Of a stretch of DNA of 64,000 bases, positions 54,275 to 62,845 are shown piece by piece. The notes beneath the pieces are model-generated. The model worked only from the letters and a program-made list of their open reading frames with translations, ran no database searches and was not told the origin of the DNA. The translations under genes were made by a program, and so were the position numbers. Source of the DNA: Candidatus Poribacteria bacterium (GTDB lineage Bacteria; Poribacteria; WGA-4E; WGA-3G); assembly GCA_022821965.1 (NCBI GenBank), contig JAJECN010000022.1, positions 124,001 to 188,000 of the forward strand. Direction: 5' to 3'. Every line of letters begins with the position of its first letter. The first letter of the stretch is position 1.

Positions 54275-54371
54275 ACGTTCCATGCCCCTTGACGAGAGAA
54301 ATTGTGGTTTCCATATCAATAACTGGATATTTGAACGAAGTACTGCCTACATTCACACAGACTACATGCAT
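54273..54371 (-). pseudogene. Duplicated 5' fragment of the acetate kinase gene
   Basis: On the minus strand the bases from ATG 54371 read MHVVCVNVGSTSFKYPVIDM, ETTISLVKGHGTYE, matching the start of the intact ackA (MHILCANVGSTSFKYQIIDM, ETTTSLVKGG). The DNA is highly similar, including GATATGGAAACCACAA and GGAACGTAT. Likeness stops at 54273, where the antitoxin gene takes over. Confidence 0.85.
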
Positions 54372-54425
54372 AGGGTGTTTCTGTCCTTTTTGAAGTCAAT
54401 AGAATGGGCGAGATGGAAAGCAATG

Positions 54426-56306
54426 CTAAATACTAACTCCATTATAAGAAAGAGGTAAAGCATCCCAAGTTCTCCCTTCCAAAAGCCTACCTGTTTTTTT
54501 CTTATTTCGACCACCCCATTGTTTAAAAAAGAAAGGAATTGCAGCTCGCTGACACTGATTTCGAATATCAATTACCCACTTCTCTTGGATAGGACGCGCT
54601 TGGGGCCCAGATTCTCCACCGACAATGACCCAATCTATGTGAGATAAATCAAGGTTTTGGAGTGCTCCTATCAACGGTTCAAGAGAGAGAAATTTAATTT
54701 GAGCACCTGTTTGTCGTAAATGGTCAATGCGGAATGTGTAATCTTGATCTTCAACACTGACTCCCATCCATACATTTTTGGGCCACTGTATTTCACAACT
54801 AAGTTCAGCCAGACGCTCTGATCGCTTTGTGAGCACTTGAAAGTGATGCTGTTCTGCTTTGTTCATCGTGTCAAAGACCTGTAAAATATACTCTAATGGA
54901 ACATCGTCATGGAACAAATCACTCATAGAATTAACAAAGATTAACTGAGGGGTTTTCCATCTCAAAGGAGCATCAAGTAACTCTGGAACAAGCCGCACTT
55001 TATTCAACCATCTTGGTCCTGCTTTAGTCATTTTTGCCAGACCTTCGTAAGCGAAACCCTTCTTTGAAAATCGAGCAGCAATTCGTTCGGCGTAACAGAA
55101 CCGACATCCCTCGGAAACACGGGTACAGCCTCGAACAGGATTCCAAGTCGATTGTGTCCACTCAATTTTGGATTTAGTCGCCATTTTCAGGCTCCCCTTC
55201 GGTGGAAATGTCACCTTGACTTTTGGGCCGAATGTAACCTTACCTTTTCTCTTTTGACGCTTACTTGCTGGTGGTTCGGCTTGGATTTTGCCCTCAATCT
55301 CAAGATTAGTAAGAACGTCCTTATAGTTGTACTCAAGGTACGGTGTTCCGACATTATGCCAATCATAAATTTGCTTCATCGTCATCGTCCTACCAGTAAA
55401 ATTCTCCAACAACATATCAGCTAAATCGTCGAGTGGATTTGAATCCCCAAACAAAAGAGGCTGAGGATTATATTCAAATGAAGCATCCCCTTGCTCTGAG
55501 TCCGTACTTTCTTTAGCCATGATGCGCTTCATTATCTGATACCCCCTTACATGCTTAGAAACGAAGATTAAATGATGGCTTGAACGCCTACCACTCAAGG
55601 ATTTGAAGCAGAACGGTAAAACGTACTGACCTGCTCTCTCTTTAAGCGATTGGCACATTGCTTCAATAATAGATAATTCCCGTTCAAATGGGCGCATATT
55701 CCTCAGTCTGATTCGGAGTTCTTCCGCTTGTTCTTTACCAAAAAGTGCGTTCATACGTTCTATGACAAGTGGATTATCAATGTCCATATTGATACGGTTA
55801 TAGTTAAAGAAAAATATACAATCACAACCCCAATTTTTGACAGTGGAACTGATAAGTTCAAGGGAAAGTCCCTTGTAGCCCCAGGGGTCCACAAAAAACA
55901 GAGTTGGTATTGCTTTCACACGCTCTAAAATCCGAGCTGCTTCTTCATCAACCTCCGTATTTTCAACAATTGGTTTGTTTTCAAGAGCACAGATACCTGG
56001 AATTGAGTCGATAGCATTTTGAAGCGACAGAGCATATTTCGGATTAACGTCGTTAAAGATGCTCACGAGTCTATCCCCTATATTCTTGTCTTCAATTGCC
56101 TTTTCGAGTATAAGAACTGGGGTTGATTTTGATCCGTCTGTGTACCTGCCTGGACCAGCGAAAAAATCTACATAGCCAATTTTGCCTCCCCATCCCTTGA
56201 CCTGTGAAATCATCACTTTCGCCCAAGCCCAGAAGTATTTCCCAACGATGCTCGCCTTAACCTTGGACTGTTCTGTAGGTTTATCATAAAAAGAATTATT
56301 CCGCAC
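54426..56306 (-). CDS. tcmP: Fusion of TcmP (three-Cys-motif partner) with three-Cys DUF5131/Gp37Gp68 protein
   Basis: 626 residues. Residues 1-~345 are TcmP: TEQSKVKASIVGKYFWAWAK, GYVDFFAGPGRYTDG (SAM-like pocket), LFFVDPWGYKGLSLELISST. From M375 the second protein starts as it normally does alone: ATKSKIEWTQSTWNPVRGCT, then C394-x6-C401-x2-C404 (CTRVSEGCRFCYAERIAARF), and LIGALQNLDLSHIDWVIVGG, ESGPQARPI. AAGGGGAG lies before the M375 codon (55184), so a separate product is possible. The two are usually neighbouring genes. Confidence 0.85.
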   Translation of the reverse strand: MRNNSFYDKPTEQSKVKASIVGKYFWAWAKVMISQVKGWGGKIGYVDFFAGPGRYTDGSKSTPVLILEKAIEDKNIGDRLVSIFNDVNPKYALSLQNAIDSIPGICALENKPIVENTEVDEEAARILERVKAIPTLFFVDPWGYKGLSLELISSTVKNWGCDCIFFFNYNRINMDIDNPLVIERMNALFGKEQAEELRIRLRNMRPFERELSIIEAMCQSLKERAGQYVLPFCFKSLSGRRSSHHLIFVSKHVRGYQIMKRIMAKESTDSEQGDASFEYNPQPLLFGDSNPLDDLADMLLENFTGRTMTMKQIYDWHNVGTPYLEYNYKDVLTNLEIEGKIQAEPPASKRQKRKGKVTFGPKVKVTFPPKGSLKMATKSKIEWTQSTWNPVRGCTRVSEGCRFCYAERIAARFSKKGFAYEGLAKMTKAGPRWLNKVRLVPELLDAPLRWKTPQLIFVNSMSDLFHDDVPLEYILQVFDTMNKAEQHHFQVLTKRSERLAELSCEIQWPKNVWMGVSVEDQDYTFRIDHLRQTGAQIKFLSLEPLIGALQNLDLSHIDWVIVGGESGPQARPIQEKWVIDIRNQCQRAAIPFFFKQWGGRNKKKTGRLLEGRTWDALPLSYNGVSI

Positions 56307-56401
56307 AATTTTCTCCTAACTACACATTATACAGATGTTGCTTTGCTGTTTAAATAGCATCGTCCACCATTTAATCAGAATCTTGTCCCAATTGTAAATA
56401 T

Positions 56402-56430
56402 ATAATACTATATTTTTAATGAGTTGTCAA
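56402..56430 (-). promoter_or_regulatory. Promoter of the TcmP fusion gene
   Basis: On the minus strand TTGACA (56425-56430) and TATTAT (56402-56407) with a 17-bp spacer, about 95 bp before the start codon. The surrounding stretch (56390-56440) is very AT-rich. Confidence 0.7.
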
Positions 56431-56579
56431 TAAAAAACGCCGCAATTTAATCAATCTAAGAAAGCTTGTCTATATTCCAGTTAATAGCACGTAGACCTCT
56501 TCTGAAATGAGGAGCGCACCATTACACCTCTCGAAGAAGGTTCAACTGTTTAATTTTCGAGAGCTCAATTAACGGTGTA

Positions 56580-56888
56580 CTATTTGTGACAACTTTCATC
56601 ATCTTGGTTACCCAAAACCTCCATGGCAGTTTCAACTTCAGCTGCTAATTCTTCAGCAGTAACTTCAGCAAAAGGAGAAATTCCAGCCTCAGACATCAAG
56701 TCTGAGAGATCCCACCGAGAAATATCAAGGAGTTTTGCAGCTCTACCAGCACTAATATCCCCGTGCCGAAGGAGCTCAAGTACAAAAGCCTCTTTCGCTT
56801 TACGCTCTGCATCAGTTTTATGTTGCAGAAAACTCTCGTCAATACGGAGTGTGAATGTGAATTGGACTTCAACTTCTGTCTTTGCCAT
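56580..56888 (-). CDS. UPF0175 family protein (antitoxin-like)
   Basis: 102 residues: FTLRIDESFLQHKTDAERKA, FVLELLRHGDISAGRAAKLL, DISRWDLSDLMSEAGISPFA. UPF0175 proteins carry a small HTH-like unit and are commonly encoded beside PIN toxins. No toxin starts directly after it; the PIN gene at 57136 belongs to another pair. Ends QDDESCHK. Confidence 0.78.
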   Translation of the reverse strand: MAKTEVEVQFTFTLRIDESFLQHKTDAERKAKEAFVLELLRHGDISAGRAAKLLDISRWDLSDLMSEAGISPFAEVTAEELAAEVETAMEVLGNQDDESCHK

Positions 56889-57135
56889 AGAGATTACCTC
56901 ACCTCAGTTTTTTCATTAATGTTCTCAAGAAGGGTGTGTAAATATTTTGTCAAAAGGCAAATAGTTACGACACGCAGAACCCCACACTTATCGGGCAACG
57001 CAAAAACAGATTGTGTTTTGGTATATTTTCGACGCTGAACGCAAAATCAATGCGTTATAAAGCGTATGGTTCCGCTGTTCTTGTAATTGCAGATTGCGTT
57101 TTTTTGCGTTTGGAAGGTAATGTTTAAAACATCTG

Positions 57136-57576
57136 TCAATTTATCTCCTGTAACCATGTATATGGATTTTCGACGCGGACTCGGAGTTGTGCGCGGTAGC
57201 GTTTCGCGCGTCTTAACATCCGGTCATCGGTTGTGAGAAGGATATCTGCGTTGCCGCTTTCGGCACACGCAATATGCAAGGCATCAAATTTCTTGAATCC
57301 TAAGCCTTCAAGTTCTTCGCCTCTCAATATTTCTTTGCCACCAACGAAGATGATTTGATGCCGCAATTGTAGCAAAGTCGTCAAGGAAACACGTTGATCT
57401 AAATCAGGGTTCTGGTTAATTTCAAATTGCAGAATGCTGCTGGAAATCCAATGCCAGCGTTTTGTGCGAAAATTCGATAACATTATATTTACAGCCTCTG
57501 TTTCTTGACGAATTCGCTTCTGAATCTGGCGATCAGAAAGACGGTTTAAGCAGCATGTATCCAGATAAATTTTCAT
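57136..57576 (-). CDS. PIN-domain protein (putative toxin ribonuclease), copy 2
   Basis: 146 residues: D5 (IYLDTCCLNRL), E52 (LQFEINQNP), D98 (KKFDALHIACAESG), D117/D118 (LLTTDDRML), ending NPYTWLQEIN. It matches the copy at 13569 through its length, but with a clean end. It starts 26 bp after the duplicated-domain gene. Mg-dependent RNase toxin by family and position. Confidence 0.82.
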   Translation of the reverse strand: MKIYLDTCCLNRLSDRQIQKRIRQETEAVNIMLSNFRTKRWHWISSSILQFEINQNPDLDQRVSLTTLLQLRHQIIFVGGKEILRGEELEGLGFKKFDALHIACAESGNADILLTTDDRMLRRAKRYRAQLRVRVENPYTWLQEIN

Positions 57577-57602
57577 AGACTAAAAAATTTGCATCTGTTT
57601 TC

Positions 57603-58058
57603 CTATTTCGGATGTCCTATCTGTGTTGCCTTGATTTCTTTTTCTACCTCCTGAATTCCTTCAAGGATTGTTTTCCGATCGAGTTTATCCAGCCACTGAT
57701 GGCGTTCAACCGTATAATCACCGGTGCCGGGCCTGCGTATTCTGATAAAGCGCATCATTCCGACGGGACCCAGCTGGTCCAAGATAATGTTAAGTGCCAA
57801 CTCGTAAAAAGCTATGTCAGACATTTGACTGAGATCTCTATGAGATACTGGCGGTTTCGTTCCATAAGTCTTATAGATTTTTTTCTCAATCTTTTTCATC
57901 TCAGTGTGGGAAAGCGTTTGTCCTCCCACTTCGGCAGAGTCCTCACGCGGTTTACAGATGCCGAGAAACCTTGTTGTTTCATCGCGTCCCAGGTGTTCCG
58001 CGAGCGTTGCGATCCCCAGTTTATAAAGCTTAGCGTCAGGCATATCTAATATATTCAT
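57603..58058 (-). CDS. Putative antitoxin with a duplicated ~55-residue domain, copy 2
   Basis: 151 residues with the same plan as 14061: unit 1 (DAKLYKLGIATLAEHLGRDE, TTRFLGICKP), a linker KKIEKKIYKTYGTKPPV, then unit 2 (DIAFYELALNIILDQLGPVG, MMRFIRIRRPGTGDYTVERH, QWLDKLDRKTILEGIQ). The first unit is more diverged than the second. Precedes a PIN gene as in copy 1. Confidence 0.7.
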   Translation of the reverse strand: MNILDMPDAKLYKLGIATLAEHLGRDETTRFLGICKPREDSAEVGGQTLSHTEMKKIEKKIYKTYGTKPPVSHRDLSQMSDIAFYELALNIILDQLGPVGMMRFIRIRRPGTGDYTVERHQWLDKLDRKTILEGIQEVEKEIKATQIGHPK

Positions 58059-58241
58059 CTACATCTACCTCCCTGAATTGTATGTATGGCGAATTTTCTA
58101 AAGTTGATGGGCAGTTACAGACAGAAACCTTCTACCTAAGCTTCAACGTTGTTTTCGTGTAGGTGTACTTTCCAACTGCATAAGGCGAGAAGAGCGTTTA
58201 GAAAGTGCACCCACAGAAAATTATCCACTACGCATATCATA

Positions 58242-61200
58242 TCACGCTTTCGGCAGTGTGGGCAAGGTTAAACGCGGACGTTCACCGAAATCGGGGAGTT
58301 GCGGTGGGTTCTCCTCCATCTGTCGGAGGAGTTCTTCAATTGCGCGGTCGAGCTGCGGATCGTTCTCTGTGGTATAGTCTTGTGGACGATAATCCACCTC
58401 AATATCTGGATCCGTGCCGTAGTTCTCAACGTTCCAGCCGACATCAACAAACCAGAAGGAATACTCCGGTTGCGTCGTTCCGCCTCTATCCACGAACATC
58501 TGATGCGGTGAGATACCGATGACACCACCCCACGTCCGCTTCCCGATAAGCAAGCCCAACTCCATGAGTTTGAAACAGTGTGAGAAAATATCGCCATCGG
58601 AACCTGCGTTCTCATTGGTGACAGCCACCATCGGACCCAAGACCGAGGCATCTGGATACGGATGCGGTGTCCCCCATCGTGGCACGTCATATCCAATGCG
58701 ACGACGAGATAACTTCTCTAAAAGCAGCTGCGAAACATGTCCACCTGTATTGTAACGCACATCGACCAACAAACCGGGATAACTTACCTCAGCGAGGAAG
58801 CCACGGTGAAACTCCGCATACCCACTCCGTCCCATGTCCGGAATATGGACATACCCGACCTTACCCTCCGTTTTTTCGTGGACATACCGCCGATTTTTAG
58901 ATACCCACTCGCGATACCGAAGTTCGTTTTCGCTTCCCAATACCTTGAGTGTGACGACGCGTTCTTCGTCATTGTCCGCGCCTCGGAATGTTGCTTGTAC
59001 CTCTTGATTCGCGAGATTCACGAGCAGTTCACCCGGCGAAACGGTTTCACTGACAGGCTGTCCGGCGATAGTGAGTAAAACATCTCCTTCGCGGATATTA
59101 ATCCCGGGCGCATTGAGCGGTGAATCCTTCGTCACCTCCCAGCCATCGCCGCGCGGGATGTGCGTGATGCGATACCCCTTCCGCTCCGCATCGTAGACGA
59201 AATCGGCACCGAGAAACCCCTGCGCGTAATTCGGTGAACTCCGATAATCGCCACCCATTTCATACGCATGCGAGGTACCGAGTTCTCCCTGCATCTCCCA
59301 CATCAAGTCCGAAAATTCACCGCGTGTCGCGATCCGTTCAAGGAGTGGCAGATAGCGTTGATACACATGCTCCCAATCCACATCCGACATATCCTCTGTC
59401 CAGAAGTAATCCCGCTGAAGTCGCCACGCCTCTCGATACATCTGTTGCCATTCGGCTGTCGGAACGACGGAGGCTTTGATACGATTCAGGTCAATCCAAC
59501 CGTTCTGCCGACTCGGGCCGCCCCTGCTCTCAGACTTGGATTCACTCTCAGTCTTTTTCCCCGCCTTGATAACACGTAACCGACTTCCGGTAGAATAAAC
59601 AAGTGTTTTCGCATCACGCGAAAGTTGAAAATCACTAATGCCAGAGACAAGCGTCTCCTTTTTCTGCTCCTTGAAGTCGTAGGCGTGGAGTGCCCCTCTC
59701 GGAGTGCTACTGCCATCATCGTCCTGAGGCGTTTCTTGTACCGGAAACGATGTAAAAATCGCTTTGCCTTCAATACCAGCGATCTGCCCATAACGTCCAT
59801 GCGGATATGGAAACGCGACGACGCGTTGTGTGATACCTTCCACATCTATGGTAATCGGTTCACGTTTATCTTTCTTCTTCTCAGATTTCTCGTCAGATGC
59901 CTTGTCTTTTTCGCCCTGCTTTTCCTCATCTTCTTTATCTTCCTTTTCTTCCTCAAACGGACGAGGCTCTGGCACGAATGGATTGCCCAACGTCTTTTGC
60001 AAGGTCACCAGCAATGGACGCATTGCCGTAGGAAACCCAAGATCGAAGTGGAGCGCGTCGTAGACCGGATTGAACTCACGATAAGAGAGAAAATAGAGAT
60101 ACTTCCCCTCTGGATCCCATGCGGGACCGAAATCGTTGAATTCTGAATCCGTGACGAACCATGTCTCGCCCGTTTCAATCTTGCAGAGTTTGATTGAACG
60201 GGTGGTTTCTGTTGCAGCAAAACTATACGCACACCATTTACCATCCGGCGACCATGCTACATCTTGGATATTGCGATAATGACCTTTGTCGAGTACCCGC
60301 ATCTCTTGTGTCTCTAAATCGATATGCAAAAGTTCAAGACGGTTATTGATAAGAAGTAACTGATCGTTCTCGTTGTCTTCAGTTTGGGGAGCAACCGTAA
60401 GTCGCCGAACATGTCCGATGTCAAGAGCGTCAAGGCGAACAATGTCAGCACTCCCATCGCGGGTGTGGATTTCCAGTGCTTCTTCACCTTCAGCATCAGA
60501 GAGGGTAACGAGACGCTTGCCGTCGTTGAGCCACTGTGTGAAGCGGTAACGAGTTCCACTACGCTCGCCGTGCTGGAGAACCGCCCCCTCCCAATTCGCC
60601 ATCGTGAAGGGTTTCCCTCGAACTGTCAACGCCAAGGCGTGCCCGTCTGGGGTCAGGGCATAATCTTGTAGGTAGCGCGAAGCACTGACGAATTTGCGTT
60701 GTCGCTGGATACGTGGACTGTGGAATTGGACATCAACACGGGCTTCAGTGTCGTTTTCGATCTCATAAACAAACAGATCCGCACCGGCGTGATAGACAAT
60801 CCGTGCGCCATCTGTTTGGGCAGAACGGCAGTAGTAGGTATCCTGATGCGTGTGGCGTTGAATGTCCTCACCGGTAGGAAGACAGGAGTAGATATTACCG
60901 ACACCCTCATGGTCAGAAATAAAATAGATGCGTTCACCGATCCACATTGGTGTTGTGAAATTACTATCCACGGGTGCAAGGGGTTGAAACTCTCCGTCCC
61001 CTTCAATGTCTACCCAGAGTTGTCCTGCTGTGCCGCCGCGGTAGCGTTTCCAGCGTGCGGGTTCTCGTGTCAATCTGCCGAGGACAACACCACCAGCGTC
61101 ACTGAAATCAATATGATTCGCTGGCCCGTAAGACTGACATTGCGGTTCACCGCCATCTGCGCAGATTTTCCATATCCACGGATCAAAAGCTAAACCCGCG

Positions 61201-61511
61201 CTGCTTGAATAGAGAATATCCTTCGCATCGGTATCCCAACCAACAATAGATACATTGCTTCCTTGATAGGTGAGCCGTTTCGCTTCGCCACCGAGGGCAG
61301 GCATGATATATACCTCTGATGGTCCTTCTTCACGTCCTGCAAAAGCGAGCAATTCGCCATCCGGTGATAAGCGTGGTGAACCCGCGGCACCAAGATTCGA
61401 GGTGAGCCGCCAAGCAACACCGCCTTCAACAGGAACTGTCCATAAGTCATCTTCGCACACAAAAACAATGGTATCCTGACAAATTGTTGGTGATCTATAA
61501 TATCCTGACAT
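58242..61511 (-). CDS. Tricorn-like S41 serine protease
   Basis: 1089 residues from ATG 61511 (GGAGGCG upstream). N-terminal beta-propeller with PDG/PEG-type strands (SPRLSPDGELLAFAG, RLTYQG), a second propeller, a Lys/Glu-rich insertion at about residues 525-560, then PDZ and the S41 core. Catalytic residues of tricorn are kept: His in LGTSHAYEMGGDYR, Ser-Asp in NENAGSDGDIFSHCF, Glu in WNVENYGTDPDIEVDYRPQD. It degrades peptides downstream of the proteasome in archaea; no signal peptide is seen. Confidence 0.88.
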   Translation of the reverse strand: MSGYYRSPTICQDTIVFVCEDDLWTVPVEGGVAWRLTSNLGAAGSPRLSPDGELLAFAGREEGPSEVYIMPALGGEAKRLTYQGSNVSIVGWDTDAKDILYSSSAGLAFDPWIWKICADGGEPQCQSYGPANHIDFSDAGGVVLGRLTREPARWKRYRGGTAGQLWVDIEGDGEFQPLAPVDSNFTTPMWIGERIYFISDHEGVGNIYSCLPTGEDIQRHTHQDTYYCRSAQTDGARIVYHAGADLFVYEIENDTEARVDVQFHSPRIQRQRKFVSASRYLQDYALTPDGHALALTVRGKPFTMANWEGAVLQHGERSGTRYRFTQWLNDGKRLVTLSDAEGEEALEIHTRDGSADIVRLDALDIGHVRRLTVAPQTEDNENDQLLLINNRLELLHIDLETQEMRVLDKGHYRNIQDVAWSPDGKWCAYSFAATETTRSIKLCKIETGETWFVTDSEFNDFGPAWDPEGKYLYFLSYREFNPVYDALHFDLGFPTAMRPLLVTLQKTLGNPFVPEPRPFEEEKEDKEDEEKQGEKDKASDEKSEKKKDKREPITIDVEGITQRVVAFPYPHGRYGQIAGIEGKAIFTSFPVQETPQDDDGSSTPRGALHAYDFKEQKKETLVSGISDFQLSRDAKTLVYSTGSRLRVIKAGKKTESESKSESRGGPSRQNGWIDLNRIKASVVPTAEWQQMYREAWRLQRDYFWTEDMSDVDWEHVYQRYLPLLERIATRGEFSDLMWEMQGELGTSHAYEMGGDYRSSPNYAQGFLGADFVYDAERKGYRITHIPRGDGWEVTKDSPLNAPGINIREGDVLLTIAGQPVSETVSPGELLVNLANQEVQATFRGADNDEERVVTLKVLGSENELRYREWVSKNRRYVHEKTEGKVGYVHIPDMGRSGYAEFHRGFLAEVSYPGLLVDVRYNTGGHVSQLLLEKLSRRRIGYDVPRWGTPHPYPDASVLGPMVAVTNENAGSDGDIFSHCFKLMELGLLIGKRTWGGVIGISPHQMFVDRGGTTQPEYSFWFVDVGWNVENYGTDPDIEVDYRPQDYTTENDPQLDRAIEELLRQMEENPPQLPDFGERPRLTLPTLPKA

Positions 61512-62015
61512 TAACGCCTCCATGTTATAGTAGAATCCAAAAATATGTTTACAGTTCGCCAGGGAACAACCCCCCACCGCCGCTGGCGAGGGAGTTTTTG
61601 CTGGGGTGTTTCTTCTAGTATCCTCGCCTTGTGTTGGTGTATAAATAATTACGGACTTTACTGTAAATAGTTGTTCCCTTTACTGGGTAAGGTTTGAAAC
61701 TGCACCATAGGTGTCAATTTTAGGAAAACGCATCATAGCATTCATTGTAGGTTGGGTTGAGCGGAACCCAGAAAAGCGATACGGATAACATAAGCACATT
61801 TCAGGACCCAACGCCGGCATAGAAATCAACGCTATAGCAAAACCCAACGCAAACTTACCACTATATTTCCAGCGTTTCACCCAAAGAGCGTTGGGTTTCA
61901 CTGGGGACTTGAGTCTATAAGCGGGTCTGTTAGGTCCGATGTCCGTTGACATACCAGTATTTGATTTTCAACACCGTTCAACCCAACCTACAATACTACA
62001 AGCGACTCGACCAGC
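61512..62015. other. Intergenic region with a MITE-like element
   Basis: No gene seen in ~500 bp. It carries an inverted copy of the AACCTCGCCAGCGGCGG repeat (61574-61590) and the 251-bp element at 61744-61994. Confidence 0.65.
61744..61994. repeat. 251-bp element with 21-bp inverted ends (MITE-like)
   Basis: ATTGTAGGTTGGGTTGAGCG at 61744-61763 pairs with the complement of 61974-61994, 20 of 21 bases. Several GTTGGGT/ACCCAAC units lie inside. No coding frame of note. Ends of this GTAGGTTGGGTTGAG type are widespread in bacterial non-autonomous repeats. Confidence 0.75.
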
Positions 62016-62822
62016 CTATCCACTTCTCTTTAGTCTACCAACGCGTTTGGCATACTTTTCACCCAAATGGAAAACCCAAAATCCGAGTGGAATGAGTAGA
62101 ACACCAATGACGAGTAATAGAAACAGATTGCCCAATTGGCTTTCAATCGAAGCATTCTCCAGTATCGCCGCACGAATGGACCTGATCGTATAGGTGGCAG
62201 GCGAAATTCTGGAAATCGGTTGGAGCCATTCCGGTAATACCTCAATTTCATAATAGATACCGGAAACTAAGAGTAACATCGATTGAATGATACCTGTTGC
62301 AGCTTGTCCCTTTTCCGGTGAAAGTAAGGGAAAGATCGCCGCCATCAAACCAATCCCAATGAAAGAGAGACTTGAGATGCCAACAGTGACCACCATTGTT
62401 AGCCAATTCGCATTTCCTAAGTCAATGTGTTCACCGAAAAAGAAAGGCATTATCGCCAAAACTAAACCGGTTCGTAAGAGTCCATATAGGATCGCAAAGA
62501 AGCAAGACCCAACAAGATGGGTAATACGATAGATGGGTGCCATAAAGGTATATTCGATCGTGCCTTCCCATCTCTCCCACGTAATAGCGTCGCTGACCTC
62601 GCGCATCATAATGGAGAGAAATCCCCAGATTAATGCACCAATGACGAGGTAGAGTACATCTTTACTGGTGCCGCGTCCGACCATAATCAAGCCGATCGTC
62701 AGGGCATTAACAATGGAGTAACTGAAAAAGAGAATTTCCCAACTTAGATACCGCTTTAGTAGATTAAAGTTGCGTTCAATAAAGGCATAAGAAACAACGG
62801 TTTCACGTATAAGATTCAGCAT
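62016..62822 (-). CDS. ABC-2-type transport permease
   Basis: 268 residues, six spans. LIRETVVSYAFIERNFNLLK start, SIMMREVSDAITWERWEGTI, SFIGIGLMAAIFPLLSPEKG, LLLVSGIYYEIEVLPEWLQP and ISRISPATYTIRSIRAAILE, the typical ABC-2 C-terminal box. Partner of the ATPase 23 bp upstream. Likely lipid, polysaccharide or drug export. Confidence 0.88.
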   Translation of the reverse strand: MLNLIRETVVSYAFIERNFNLLKRYLSWEILFFSYSIVNALTIGLIMVGRGTSKDVLYLVIGALIWGFLSIMMREVSDAITWERWEGTIEYTFMAPIYRITHLVGSCFFAILYGLLRTGLVLAIMPFFFGEHIDLGNANWLTMVVTVGISSLSFIGIGLMAAIFPLLSPEKGQAATGIIQSMLLLVSGIYYEIEVLPEWLQPISRISPATYTIRSIRAAILENASIESQLGNLFLLLVIGVLLIPLGFWVFHLGEKYAKRVGRLKRSG

Positions 62823-62845
62823 TTTTGGGTGTAGTTTGTGAGAAA

